From a virus: DNA of 26,463 bases. The notes beneath the pieces are model-generated. The model had not been told where the DNA came from. It searched no databases and saw only the letters and a program-made list of their open reading frames with translations. The position numbers and the translations under genes were made by a program. Positions 7,232 through 15,422 of this stretch are shown here, piece by piece. The first letter of the stretch is position 1; the number at the start of each line of letters is the position of its first letter. Where the stretch lies: positions 1 to 26,463 of the IMG/VR virus record IMGVR_UViG_3300043772_003212. One strand, 5' to 3'.

Positions 7232-10075
7232 TCAGTCAGTACCCATGCCGACGTTGCCCGCCCACACTGCACCCGACTGAGGTGCCACGAGGTCTGCACC
7301 AAACTCGACTAGCGCGTCAATAGTGGCGCGCATGGCCTTTGCCAGAGAATCAATAGTGTCTCCGACCTCAGCCTGTGCGCGCAGCTTCTCAGAGTCGCTC
7401 TGAGCACCCAAGGCGTTCCAGGTCTTGTTGTTCTCAAACAGCTTACGCATCCATGTCATGGGGTCCAGCGTCAGCTCACCACTGGCCTTCGCTTGTCCCT
7501 CAGTCGCGCCGCCGCCGACGGCGCGGAGTGATTCGTACATCTGCTTGCGATTGGCCGGCGACAGGCCCCCCGCCACATAGTTGATCATGGCGGGGTCGGT
7601 CAGGTATCCACGCTTGATTGCGTTTTGAATCTGCTCTGCTTCCGAGGTGTTGGCCATGTAGTCCAATGCCTCGTCCGGGCTACCAACCCCAGCATACGCC
7701 GACGCTTCCAAGATGGAAGACAATGCTTCCTTTCGCGGGGCGGTGTTACGTTCAATGGCGGTCATGCGCATGCCAGTGAGCGTGTTCATAATATTCGAGA
7801 ACTCCTGCCCTGGGACATTCTGCTGCTGCATGGTCCGCTGAAACAGCGCGTCCCGGTCGAAGTCAGACCGCACACCGACAGCAGCTAGGGCAGATTGGCG
7901 CTGCAGCGTCTCCTGCAGAATATGGCTTGCAGGCGCGCCAGTCATGCCGCCGCGTGCCAGGGTCTCCTGCTGGTATCGAATGGCCGCGGGATCGGGCATC
8001 CCATGCATGTCTCGGCGCATGCCACCGCCGCGCATCCCCGGAACTGCCGCCACACGCGATGCGGCAGCCATAAGACTTGGGTCCAAGCCCGACTGCAAGC
8101 CGGTCCCAATAATGGACGCAGCGTCTTCAGAAGTCATATCAATGATACCGGCGTTGCGCCGGAACATGTTGTACGTATGCATGCCTTCCTCCAGCCCCAT
8201 GAAAGGCTGAAGATGGCGCCGGATGGCTGACATACGCTTAGTAGCGAGGTCCGTCAGAACCTCACCGGTCGCATCCATGCGGTCAGACATAGATGTGTAA
8301 TCAATCCGGTTGCCTTGCGCATCCTTAGTGCCGCGAGCGAAGTGCTCTCCGGGGGTGGCTCCGGCGAGGCGTAGGCGCTTGAAATCCTCCTGCTCTCCGG
8401 CGAGGTCTTCGTATTGATACAGCCCTGCTACCTGCATCTCCTGAAGTTCCCGCGCAAACATAGGCTCCATCTCAGCATAGACGGGGTCAGCCAGTTTCTG
8501 CAGCTCAAGGCCTCGCTTATAAAGATATTTGACACCTTCCTTGACTGCCTTGGTGAGCAAGGGTGACGGAGGTCCTGACGAAGACCCCGGCGATCCTACA
8601 GGTATTGGCGGTCTAGGAGGGCTTGGAGGACCTAGAGACCACGAAGGGCCAGCAGGGCCATTGGGACCGCCGGGGTCACCCGGCCCTCCAGGGCCTGGGA
8701 GCCGCAGCGGGGGTGGCCCAGGGTACCGATACCGCTCATACGGGGGCACAGGCTCGGGCATGCCTGTGTAGGGAAGCTGCAGCGGCGGTGGCCCAGGGTA
8801 CCGATACCGCCAATACGGAGGCACAGGCTCGGGCATGCCTGTGGCGGGAACAGGCAGATTCGGCTGGTAAGGAACTGGAAGATATGGCTTAGGCCGTGGC
8901 AACTTTTGCCGAGGTGTCGGCAGAATAAATCGGCCGTAGACAGGCTCGTAAGTGTAGCCTGAGCTGTCGTCGTCAGTGCCGGAATACGCACCGAACCCAG
9001 GGCTCATTCCGCCGGGCAGCAGGCGGGAACCGGTTCCGCCAAAGCCACGTGAACGAAATTTAGAAAGCAATGCAGGGAATGCCTGTGACGCAACAGTCTG
9101 GCGAGCCTGCGGCGTATTTGCGGCAGCCTGGGCAGCAGCAGCGGCTACCATAGGGTTTGCAGCCAGCTGTGCCGTCAACTGCTGGGCAGCGAAAGTGTTC
9201 ATTCCGCCAGCAGTGGTATCACCTAGCGGTGACAGTGGCGTGCGAGCCCATGACGCATATTCTGTAACAGGCGCCGCACCAGGCCCCATGCCGCCAAATC
9301 CAGGCTGACCCATCCCGCCGTCTATCGACGATGAGCGCATGCGAAAGGCAGCACTAATACCAGCGAGCTGGCGGCGAAGGCGCGCCATAAACCCATTAGA
9401 AGACATGCCGCCAGCGGAGTATGAACCAGGCGCTAAGACATCGTCAGCAGCGCCGAGGCGAGACCGCAGCATGCCACCAAAGCGCGCGAGGCCGGTACCG
9501 AACGGAGATAGCGAATCGATAGCAGCACGGAGTGGCCCCCACTGAGGGCGCGCGGTGCGCACATAGTCAGAGTCGTCTATGCTTGATATGGAGGGCGCTG
9601 TCGGGGGAGATGGGTATGATGTAAAAACCGAGCGAGTAGGCGTGCCCCGGCGTGCGAGACGTTCTGCTGCGATGCGACTTTGGCGCGCATATCTGGAAAG
9701 ATAGGTCGCGCCACCTTCAGTAGCACTGATGGATGCGGGGCTCGCCGCGAAGTCATGGGCATCAGCTGCCCCTGGATTGGCTGCGGCATCCGCTTGCATT
9801 TGAGCACGCGCCTGCTGCTTCAGCCTAGCGCGCAACTTTTGTGCAGCATGCCGAGAGAACGGCTGACTTGACCCTGCAGCGTAATGGTGTCCTGCATCGA
9901 GGCCCATAGGTGCAGCGGCGGCTGCCTGAGAATTTAAAGCTGCAGCCTGCGTTTGCTGGAGGGCGCGCTCTGCCTCCACCCTAGCACGCACGACCTCTTG
10001 TATGCGCGATGCGTTTGATCTGTCATTGCCCGCTGTCGTGATGACAAGCTCGGTCTGGTACTTCGTAGTAGCCAT
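7232..10075 (-). CDS. Tape-measure protein with Pro-rich duplicated insert
   Basis: This 947-residue protein directly follows the tail assembly chaperone pair and precedes the hub, which is the standard tape-measure position. Residues 1-350 are Ala/Arg/Gln-rich and mostly helical. Residues about 386-506 are extremely Pro/Gly-rich and include a tandem 25-residue repeat (412-436 and 437-461, starting TGMPEPVPPY) and a collagen-like GPGGPGDPGGPNGPAGP run. Residues 507-947 are helical again with Met-rich segments ('GMRGGGMRRDMHGMPDP') and a C-terminal 'AMRATIDALVEFGADLV'. I see no long hydrophobic membrane segment, which is somewhat unusual for tape measures. The ATG is 3 nt beyond the TGA of the chaperone frameshift product, with AAAGG upstream. 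The assignment rests mainly on synteny. Length-to-tail scaling would predict a tail near 140 nm if the whole chain were helical, which the insert argues against. Confidence 0.7.
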   Translation of the reverse strand: MATTKYQTELVITTAGNDRSNASRIQEVVRARVEAERALQQTQAAALNSQAAAAAPMGLDAGHHYAAGSSQPFSRHAAQKLRARLKQQARAQMQADAAANPGAADAHDFAASPASISATEGGATYLSRYARQSRIAAERLARRGTPTRSVFTSYPSPPTAPSISSIDDSDYVRTARPQWGPLRAAIDSLSPFGTGLARFGGMLRSRLGAADDVLAPGSYSAGGMSSNGFMARLRRQLAGISAAFRMRSSSIDGGMGQPGFGGMGPGAAPVTEYASWARTPLSPLGDTTAGGMNTFAAQQLTAQLAANPMVAAAAAQAAANTPQARQTVASQAFPALLSKFRSRGFGGTGSRLLPGGMSPGFGAYSGTDDDSSGYTYEPVYGRFILPTPRQKLPRPKPYLPVPYQPNLPVPATGMPEPVPPYWRYRYPGPPPLQLPYTGMPEPVPPYERYRYPGPPPLRLPGPGGPGDPGGPNGPAGPSWSLGPPSPPRPPIPVGSPGSSSGPPSPLLTKAVKEGVKYLYKRGLELQKLADPVYAEMEPMFARELQEMQVAGLYQYEDLAGEQEDFKRLRLAGATPGEHFARGTKDAQGNRIDYTSMSDRMDATGEVLTDLATKRMSAIRRHLQPFMGLEEGMHTYNMFRRNAGIIDMTSEDAASIIGTGLQSGLDPSLMAAASRVAAVPGMRGGGMRRDMHGMPDPAAIRYQQETLARGGMTGAPASHILQETLQRQSALAAVGVRSDFDRDALFQRTMQQQNVPGQEFSNIMNTLTGMRMTAIERNTAPRKEALSSILEASAYAGVGSPDEALDYMANTSEAEQIQNAIKRGYLTDPAMINYVAGGLSPANRKQMYESLRAVGGGATEGQAKASGELTLDPMTWMRKLFENNKTWNALGAQSDSEKLRAQAEVGDTIDSLAKAMRATIDALVEFGADLVAPQSGAVWAGNVGMGTD
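8693..8842. repeat. Tandem 75-bp duplication inside the tape-measure gene
   Basis: Two adjacent 75-bp copies (8768-8842 and 8693-8767) encode 25-residue units that match at 22 of 25 positions. They differ at W/E, Q/R and the last residue (Y/G). The shared DNA core includes ggtaccgataccg. The repeat stays in frame and lies in the Pro-rich insert. Confidence 0.95.
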
Positions 10076-10078
10076 GCG

Positions 10079-10829
10079 TCACCTTTGCTTTTGGCGGAAC
10101 TTCTCAAACATCTGGGCTTCAATCGCATCCACCTCTGCGATGCCGGTCTGAATAGGACCGTCGCTGGTGGATGATCTGCGCACGAGGTAGGAAGACCACT
10201 CGGAATCGCTCAGGGACATCAGGCGGTGCTCAAGCAAAGCTGAAGGCACCCAACCAGGCATTAGCGGGTTCAGTTCAGATGCTGGTGGCCGGGGAAGAGA
10301 CAGTTGCACGACCGACCATGAATCTTGGGCGCGGACTCTCTTCACTCTGTCCTCGATATCCGCGAAAATACAACTCCGTGTGCGCACCCACCTCGAGCGC
10401 CAGCGTTTCCGCAAACTCAGCATCATTGAGGTAGGCGTGCTTGAGCCACTCTGGGACAGTCTTGTCACGGTCCCATTGCACCCGACATACCGCCGTCGCA
10501 TATGCCTCTTCACGGGCAGCAACAGGAGCAGTAGCCCAGGGCATGCCCAAGGTAGCTGCGGCTACATTCCACACCATCATACGCTCATCGGTCTTGAGCA
10601 GTACCCGTGAGGGGATAGTGGCAGAGAGCTCTTGTCCTGAGACAGGGTCACGGTAACGCACGTTGATGTGAGCCACGGCAGCCACAACGTCCTCAGTGTC
10701 TGTGGGCTTGGGCGTGAGCGCTTTGGTAAAATCCTGCTTCTGTTGTTCAATCTCGTCCAGGCTCTTGGCCTTCTGCTTCGCCTCAAACGCCTGCTTCATG
10801 AGTTCCAGCTCGTCCACCGTGACCTCCAA
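10079..10829 (-). CDS. Tail assembly chaperone, frameshifted long form (gpGT-like)
   Basis: This is the proposed product of ribosomal frameshifting. It reads the first frame from ATG 10829 to Phe155, then moves +1 and reads 10363 down to the TGA at 10081-10079, giving about 249 residues. The second-frame segment (94 residues, starting ADIEDRVKR, with 'WVPSALLEHRL' and 'DSEWSSYLVRR') looks like real protein. It has no well-placed start codon of its own: the only upstream ATG, at 10522, lies where the first frame is clearly coding and gives Arg/Ser-rich noise. Such G/GT-type pairs load the tape measure during tail assembly. A shift of +1 (or -2) is needed because the second frame begins one base later. 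The pair lies immediately upstream of the tape-measure gene, as expected. Frameshifting itself is inferred. Confidence 0.7.
10275..10829 (-). CDS. Tail assembly chaperone, short form (gpG-like)
   Basis: This 184-residue protein lies between the tail tube and the tape measure, the usual place for the abundant short form of the tail assembly chaperone. It opens with a helical N-terminus (MEVTVDELELMKQAFEAKQK), then a compact central region ('HINVRYRDPVSGQELSATIPS') and a helical 'WLKHAYLNDAEFAETLALEVG' segment. The last 29 residues after Phe155 are Arg/Ser/Pro-rich and overlap the second frame, which is expected if they exist only when the ribosome does not shift. The ATG at 10829 has GGAGGT upstream. 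The gene begins just after an intrinsic terminator. No sequence motif identifies this family, so the call depends on position and on the two-frame arrangement. Confidence 0.7.
   Translation of the reverse strand: MEVTVDELELMKQAFEAKQKAKSLDEIEQQKQDFTKALTPKPTDTEDVVAAVAHINVRYRDPVSGQELSATIPSRVLLKTDERMMVWNVAAATLGMPWATAPVAAREEAYATAVCRVQWDRDKTVPEWLKHAYLNDAEFAETLALEVGAHTELYFRGYRGQSEESPRPRFMVGRATVSSPATSI
10362..10370 (-). promoter_or_regulatory. Candidate +1 ribosomal frameshift site UAU_UUU_CGC
   Basis: In the chaperone frame the codons here read TAT TTT CGC. A tRNA-Phe on UUU can re-pair one base forward on UUC, which moves the ribosome to GCG and into the second chaperone frame. The core UUU_CGN matches the +1 site of influenza PA-X (UCC_UUU_CGU). 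No convincing -2 slip sequence was found in the overlap. Confidence 0.55.
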
Positions 10830-10835
10830 ATAGAA

Positions 10836-10857
10836 AGGGCCGCCTTGCGGCGACCCT
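10836..10857 (-). terminator. Intrinsic terminator after the tail tube gene
   Basis: On the minus strand a 9-bp stem (AGGGTCGCC / GGCGGCCCT, one G-U pair) closes a GCAA tetraloop and is followed by TTCTATTT just past the stem. It lies between the tail tube stop (10898) and the chaperone start (10829). Confidence 0.8.
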
Positions 10858-10858
10858 C

Positions 10859-10886
10859 ACTATGCCCTTGACAGGACAGGTGTCAA
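10859..10886 (-). promoter_or_regulatory. Promoter-like site with consensus -35, overlapping an inverted repeat
   Basis: On the minus strand TTGACA (10886-10881) is followed by a 16-nt spacer and CATAGT (10864-10859; 4 of 6 matches to TATAAT). The -35 is also one arm of an inverted repeat, CTTGACA-N7-TGTCAAG (10867-10887). The inverted repeat could be an operator, an RNA hairpin or half of a tandem terminator. Transcription from this site would begin at about the base of the downstream hairpin, so promoter activity is uncertain. Confidence 0.35.
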
Positions 10887-10897
10887 GCTCAGTCGGC

Positions 10898-11389
10898 TTA
10901 GGCGGTGGGTGTCTGTCCGTCAACCGTAAGCGTCGGCTTGCTTTCCACCATGCGACGAGCAACGAACGAGCAGTTCTCCATGAGAACACCATCCGTGGTC
11001 AGCGTGATGGACCGGTCGGTAGGCTTGAACTGCTCGACGAGGTACAGGTCCTCGCCCGTGTGGATGTTGTACACCACGAAGCTGGTGAGGTACTGGCGGA
11101 CGAACTCAATCGTCTCGCCCTGCTTCAGCCAGCGGTCGTTGTCGGGGCCACCTGCCTCGCGCAGGTCGGTGAGGGGTGAGTTGTAAATGCGGATGCGGTC
11201 GAACGAACCCGACACGCGAACGCGGGTCAGCTCGTGGTACTTCGTGTACGCATCCCCGAGGGCGTCAATCGGGAACTGCGTGAAGGACTCCTGAAGGCGG
11301 AAGCCCTGCACCCAGCCAATCGGAACGTTCTTGATGCGGATGCCCGCAACAAGCGAGGATACTGCTCTATCCGGGAGATTCTCAGCCAT
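10898..11389 (-). CDS. Tail tube protein
   Basis: This 163-residue protein directly follows the sheath gene, the standard position of the myovirus tube. It shows the tube-type pattern of a short N-terminus, a beta-rich body with a central loop ('GWVQGFRLQESFTQ', 'RVRVSGSFDRIRIY'), and C-terminal strands ('SITLTTDGVLMENCSFVARRM'). Hexamers of such proteins stack into the rigid inner tube through which DNA passes. The ATG has AAGGAG upstream in the 15-nt gap after the sheath stop. An intrinsic terminator follows the gene. The fold call is from sequence pattern and synteny, and I am fairly sure of it. Confidence 0.85.
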   Translation of the reverse strand: MAENLPDRAVSSLVAGIRIKNVPIGWVQGFRLQESFTQFPIDALGDAYTKYHELTRVRVSGSFDRIRIYNSPLTDLREAGGPDNDRWLKQGETIEFVRQYLTSFVVYNIHTGEDLYLVEQFKPTDRSITLTTDGVLMENCSFVARRMVESKPTLTVDGQTPTA

Positions 11390-11404
11390 GGGTGTGACTC
11401 CTTA

Positions 11405-13621
11405 TCAGATGGTGCCGACCGGGACGGTCACACCGACGTTCAGGGTGATGAAGTTCTTGTTGATGCGAACCGTGATGATGTAGCCAATCTCGTACCGGTC
11501 AGCCAGTTCCGAGATGCGCACACTCGCCGCATCGTAGTTGGTGATGAGCGGAGACACCGAGCGGGCCTGGCGCTCAAGCTCCGACAGCACCGTCGCCTTC
11601 ACGTCAGCGAGAACGAGGACGCCAGCACCCGGCTGGATGAGACCGTCAAGAGCCGCGCGCATGGCCTTGGTGCTGGCACGAACAGAGCGGGTGCAGATAG
11701 CCTCGGTGCGGGCCGGGTTGGTATCCGCCGTCCACGTCGTGACCTCACGCTCAATCCGAGTAGCAGCGCCCGGAGGCGTGGTCGAGATGATCAGACCGCC
11801 ACGGATGAGCTCGTTGACATCCTCCTGCGCCTCAAGACCCTCGGCACGCTCAGTGCCCAGTACGCGCGGGCGAGCACGGGTCAGGGTCTCAACAGCCAAG
11901 AGCGACGCATCAGAAGCTGCGAGCATGAGGGCGTACCAGTACGGCTTCATGAGCTCCGAGCTGCCATCGGGCTGCTGGATGTAAGCGCTGTCGACGACAA
12001 CGTTCACCCGCTCACTGTTGAAGACGGCAGCGCGCTGGACGAGCGTGTCGAGGTCTTCGTCTTGGCCGGCTCCGAGCCACAGGGTGCGCTCGTTGGCTCC
12101 GTCGGCCCACATCTGGTCGATGTGCTCCTTGAACTGCGCGAGTACAACATCGTCAGCAGCCGGCGTACCTGACGGGTCATAGAATGCCGCGACGGTGTCA
12201 ACGTTATACCACACAAGACTATCAAGCGCATCACCCCAGTCGCCGGCGACCAGCACTCCCGATTCGGTGCCACCAGCCAGCCTGCCGAAGAAAGCGGCCA
12301 CGAGCGTGGAGGGGTCTTCTGCATTGCCGCGCTCCAGGGTGATGAGCTTGGACGCCGCGTTGATCGTCGTGACAATCTTCCAGCCATTGGCCGTGAGGGA
12401 GACTGCGTCGTCCGAAACTTCGGCGCCAAAAGCCGTCTCAGGCAGCACGTCAAGGTCGGTCAGCTTGATGCTGGACACACGCGACGACAGCGTAGAGGCC
12501 AAGAAACCCTTGTCCGAGTACTGCTGCACAATTCGCAGGACGTCGCTGACATAGCGCTGACCATTAGCAGCGTTCATGTCAGGGAAGCAGTTGCCGGTCA
12601 GCAGCATGCCAGCGCCGGAGAGCGTCGGAGGACCACCCGATCCTGCGGTGATGGACATGAGTACGGAGTCAACCGAGGCGAAAGACCGCGTAGTGGTCTT
12701 AGACACTTCGGCCTCAAGTTGGGCAATGCTGAACTCGACTGCCTCGGATTCCGTGAGGCCATTGGCCAAGTTAACACCAGTCACTAGGAGCCGCAGGGCG
12801 CAACCGGCGAAGTCAATGGTGTTACCCAAGCTGCTGATGGTAACCGGGCCGTACACCGGCCCCTTTGGCAGCCAAGCAGTGATAGGGCCGGAACCCGTGC
12901 CGATCTGTTCTGCAGCGATGTTGCGTGCGAACGAAACGCGCAAGGTGCCTGGGCTACCTGCCTCAATCTCGCCGAGCTCTGCTTTGAGCGAACCTGGCAC
13001 AGTGATTTGAGTGGGGTCGCCCAATGCATCAAGCACAGTAGCTTCCCAATCACCGAAGCCTTCAATAGGCGCCTGAACGACAGTAGTCGGCGTGTACGGG
13101 CTGTCGTAGTCCAGCACGAGAGGAGTAGCCTCGCTCGCGATGCGGATCTTTTCCTGCGTGCCGTTGTTGGCAACCACGGCATCCCAGCCACCCCGTGGCA
13201 CGTTGGCCGTGATTTTAAGGCTGGTGCTGTTGCCCACCACGCCCCACTGAAGGGACTTGGCGACAATCCCATCCTCGGGATCGGAACCTTCCGTACCCGT
13301 GACGCGCAGGGCAGCCTGCGTGTTGCCGCGAGGCGAAAGAAGATAGACAGCCGCAGGCGCAGCGCTGAGGTTGGCGTCAGCCAGCGGATTGTAGATGATA
13401 CCTGACATCTTCTTGAGCAGTGCGCTCTGCGGCGCAATCGCCTCAAACTCACGCTGCGACGTGCTGAGGTAGGGCACGCCCTGCTGCAAGAAGGGAAGGT
13501 CACCAACAACCGCAAGCACCGTTCCCTGCGTAGGCGCGCCGGGGATGGTGATGTAGTTGATGTTACTGTAGATGCCCGGTCGCGCTACGAAGCGGCCATT
13601 GATAACGATTCCACCTGCCAT
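11405..13621 (-). CDS. Contractile tail sheath protein
   Basis: This 738-residue protein has the sheath layout. The N-terminus (MAGGIVINGRFVARPGIYSN) supplies the inter-subunit strand, followed by 'GTVLAVVGDLPFLQQGVPY'. A variable outer domain follows (residues about 110-350, beta-rich with many Gly/Thr). The conserved C-terminal sheath domain includes 'REVTTWTADTNPARTEAICTRS' (region), 'YEIGYIITVRINKNFITLNV' and the final VTVPVGTI strand. It forms the contractile outer tube. Its presence is the main reason to call this a contractile-tailed phage. The ATG is preceded by AAGGA in the 21-nt gap after the tail terminator gene. Confidence 0.92.
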   Translation of the reverse strand: MAGGIVINGRFVARPGIYSNINYITIPGAPTQGTVLAVVGDLPFLQQGVPYLSTSQREFEAIAPQSALLKKMSGIIYNPLADANLSAAPAAVYLLSPRGNTQAALRVTGTEGSDPEDGIVAKSLQWGVVGNSTSLKITANVPRGGWDAVVANNGTQEKIRIASEATPLVLDYDSPYTPTTVVQAPIEGFGDWEATVLDALGDPTQITVPGSLKAELGEIEAGSPGTLRVSFARNIAAEQIGTGSGPITAWLPKGPVYGPVTISSLGNTIDFAGCALRLLVTGVNLANGLTESEAVEFSIAQLEAEVSKTTTRSFASVDSVLMSITAGSGGPPTLSGAGMLLTGNCFPDMNAANGQRYVSDVLRIVQQYSDKGFLASTLSSRVSSIKLTDLDVLPETAFGAEVSDDAVSLTANGWKIVTTINAASKLITLERGNAEDPSTLVAAFFGRLAGGTESGVLVAGDWGDALDSLVWYNVDTVAAFYDPSGTPAADDVVLAQFKEHIDQMWADGANERTLWLGAGQDEDLDTLVQRAAVFNSERVNVVVDSAYIQQPDGSSELMKPYWYALMLAASDASLLAVETLTRARPRVLGTERAEGLEAQEDVNELIRGGLIISTTPPGAATRIEREVTTWTADTNPARTEAICTRSVRASTKAMRAALDGLIQPGAGVLVLADVKATVLSELERQARSVSPLITNYDAASVRISELADRYEIGYIITVRINKNFITLNVGVTVPVGTI

Positions 13622-13642
13622 GAGATGTATCCTTGTGGAAGT

Positions 13643-14377
13643 TCATTGGTCAGCGCGCCAGCCAACCTTTCCAAAGCTTATCGGCGTGATCGGCGTAAAC
13701 GTACGAGTCTCAGGGTCAGGGATCGCAGTGACCACCGTGCCTTCCGCGTGTACCAGCGGGAACTTCTGGGGCGGCGGCGTGATGTCAAGCGGCGTGATGC
13801 GCTCGACGCCGCGCACGTCGAAGTGCATGCGACGAACAAATTTCATCACAGTTTCGCGGCCATTCATCACGGCTAGCGGCTCAAGGTCAGAGGCCATCTG
13901 AAACGAAGGCGGTGTCTCCATGCCCTGCTGTATGAACCATTTGCCCATGGAGACGATGCCTGTCTTCACGAAGCGGGAAACCATTCGCAGGATGTCCTTC
14001 GTCGGGGCGATGACGTAGATAGAGACCGCGACATCCGTCATGAACTGGTACTTCTGTCCTGTCATGGTCTCGCCGCTGGGCCCGATGACGGCAGCGCGAA
14101 GATGAGCGTCGTTACCGAGGAATCGCTTGTTGATGGTCTCGGCGTGCAGGCCCACGCCTATGATGGTCGTGTTGTGCGTCTCCTGCACCGGAATGTCGGC
14201 GGAGCGGATGCGCGGACCGTTGGTGCGGATGAGCGAGTCATAGACAGCGTCCACAGCCTCCTGGTCGTAGAAGGCGTAGTCCTGCGTGCGACGCCATGCG
14301 TCTAGCCCATCAGCCTCTACCTGCTTCCATGCGTAGTTGAGGGCGAGCTCAATGAGAAGGTCTGGGTCAGCGGCCAT
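13643..14377 (-). CDS. Tail terminator / tail completion protein
   Basis: This 244-residue protein lies between the gp10-like neck protein and the sheath, where contractile phages encode the tail terminator (T4 gp15 or gpU type). The sequence alternates helices and strands: 'LLIELALNYAWKQVEADG' at the N-terminus, a central 'YQFMTDVAVSIYVIAPTKDILRMV' strand-helix unit typical of terminator folds, and 'RRMHFDVRGVERITPLDI' near the C-terminus. Such proteins cap the finished tail and join it to the head. The ATG lies 4 nt after the preceding TAA; the ribosome site GGGAG overlaps that stop. The family is inferred from order and secondary-structure pattern, not from a diagnostic motif. Confidence 0.6.
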   Translation of the reverse strand: MAADPDLLIELALNYAWKQVEADGLDAWRRTQDYAFYDQEAVDAVYDSLIRTNGPRIRSADIPVQETHNTTIIGVGLHAETINKRFLGNDAHLRAAVIGPSGETMTGQKYQFMTDVAVSIYVIAPTKDILRMVSRFVKTGIVSMGKWFIQQGMETPPSFQMASDLEPLAVMNGRETVMKFVRRMHFDVRGVERITPLDITPPPQKFPLVHAEGTVVTAIPDPETRTFTPITPISFGKVGWRADQ

Positions 14378-14381
14378 GTTC

Positions 14382-15422
14382 TTAGCTCCCGTCAGGCTTC
14401 TTGCCTGCCATGATGTTCGCTATGGCGTTGGGGATGATGTGTGTCCTCAGCCACTCCATGCTCTGGGCTGGTTCAATGCCTTTGGTGAAAAACAGGCCTG
14501 CGGACTTTTGGATGTAAGAGTCGGTAATCGTGCGGAACACGCTGAACTTTGACTTCTGCATGATCAAGTTCAGCGCGAGGCGGCGGTCGTTCTTGGTGTC
14601 CTTCAATCCCTTGAGGAGTTGGGTGCTCGCGAGTGTAGCACGGTGGTAGACCCAGTGGCGGTGCATGCCCTCGGGGTCAATGTCAGAGTAGTCCAGGGGC
14701 TTGAACACCAGGTTGCCGTTCTTGTCCGTCTCCAGCCGGCTCCTAGCCGTGTGCGTGAGCTTCTTAACATGCGCTGCCCGCATTTCACGCTCTTCTGTGT
14801 CAGACGCGTAGTCCTGATTCCGGTAGAACCGTTGAACATTTTCTTGCGCAGTCGCGGCGCCAGCGCTCAGGTCAATGATAGTGCTGAGCTCAGGAGCGTC
14901 GAAGCGAAGCACGCGATACCTGCGCGCTCCAGTGCGGGAAACCCCAGCCCCTGTTTCCCCCTTTGCCTTTGAAAGCGCAGGTAGGGCCACGTCGTGAACG
15001 TGGGGACTTGCAGGATTAAGAAGCCACGGGCGCAGGTCTTGCAGCGCGCCACCGGCATATTGACCAATACCGTCGTGCCATTCCGTCGAGTTCTGGGGCA
15101 CGCCCCAGCCAAATTCTGCAGCAAGAGCCTTGTCGCCCTCTATGCTGAAGGTAACACCGCTGCCGCTTACAGATTTTCTGATCCCACCTAGCAGGTCAGC
15201 GCGGTAGTCGCGTGACCGCCAGGGGGCAGTGCTCGCGCCGACATCCTGGTGGACGTCTTTGATAGTATCTTTCCACTGCTCATAAGCGTACTTGGCCAGA
15301 TCATTCATCTGCGTCTTGGTCAAAGTAACGCTGTCCGCGATAGCCTGCGACAGGCTACCTATGTCAGACCCTCTGTAGCGCATGCGACCTGACTGGTCTT
15401 TGAACACATAGTTAAATTGCAT
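14382..15422 (-). CDS. HK97 gp10-like neck / tail completion protein
   Basis: The real start is the ATG at 15422 (346 residues, MQFNYVFKDQSGRMRYRG). The frame is open 50 codons further upstream, but that stretch is Ser/Arg/Pro-rich noise read out of frame through the preceding gene. The protein has gp10-family hallmarks: an N-terminal helix ('TQMNDLAKYAYEQWKDTI'), 'LLGGIRKSVSGSGVTFSIEG' then 'ALAAEFGWGVP' (the usual 'E.G' turn), and a C-terminal 'VFRTITDSYIQKSAGLFFTKGIEPAQ' segment like the 'FRTIS...W.HPG' block. It is larger than typical gp10 (about 120-200 aa), with a long inserted helical middle (residues about 150-270). It overlaps the upstream gene by 11 nt. Confidence 0.6.
   Translation of the reverse strand: MQFNYVFKDQSGRMRYRGSDIGSLSQAIADSVTLTKTQMNDLAKYAYEQWKDTIKDVHQDVGASTAPWRSRDYRADLLGGIRKSVSGSGVTFSIEGDKALAAEFGWGVPQNSTEWHDGIGQYAGGALQDLRPWLLNPASPHVHDVALPALSKAKGETGAGVSRTGARRYRVLRFDAPELSTIIDLSAGAATAQENVQRFYRNQDYASDTEEREMRAAHVKKLTHTARSRLETDKNGNLVFKPLDYSDIDPEGMHRHWVYHRATLASTQLLKGLKDTKNDRRLALNLIMQKSKFSVFRTITDSYIQKSAGLFFTKGIEPAQSMEWLRTHIIPNAIANIMAGKKPDGS

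Noticed and set aside
8550-8842. CRISPR-like array from the repeated segment
   Set aside because: The two copies are adjacent coding duplications without spacers, in frame within the tape-measure gene.
10364-10522. Independent ATG start (10522) for the second chaperone frame
   Set aside because: The upstream part reads as Arg/Ser-rich noise where the first frame is coding; frameshift entry explains the downstream part better.
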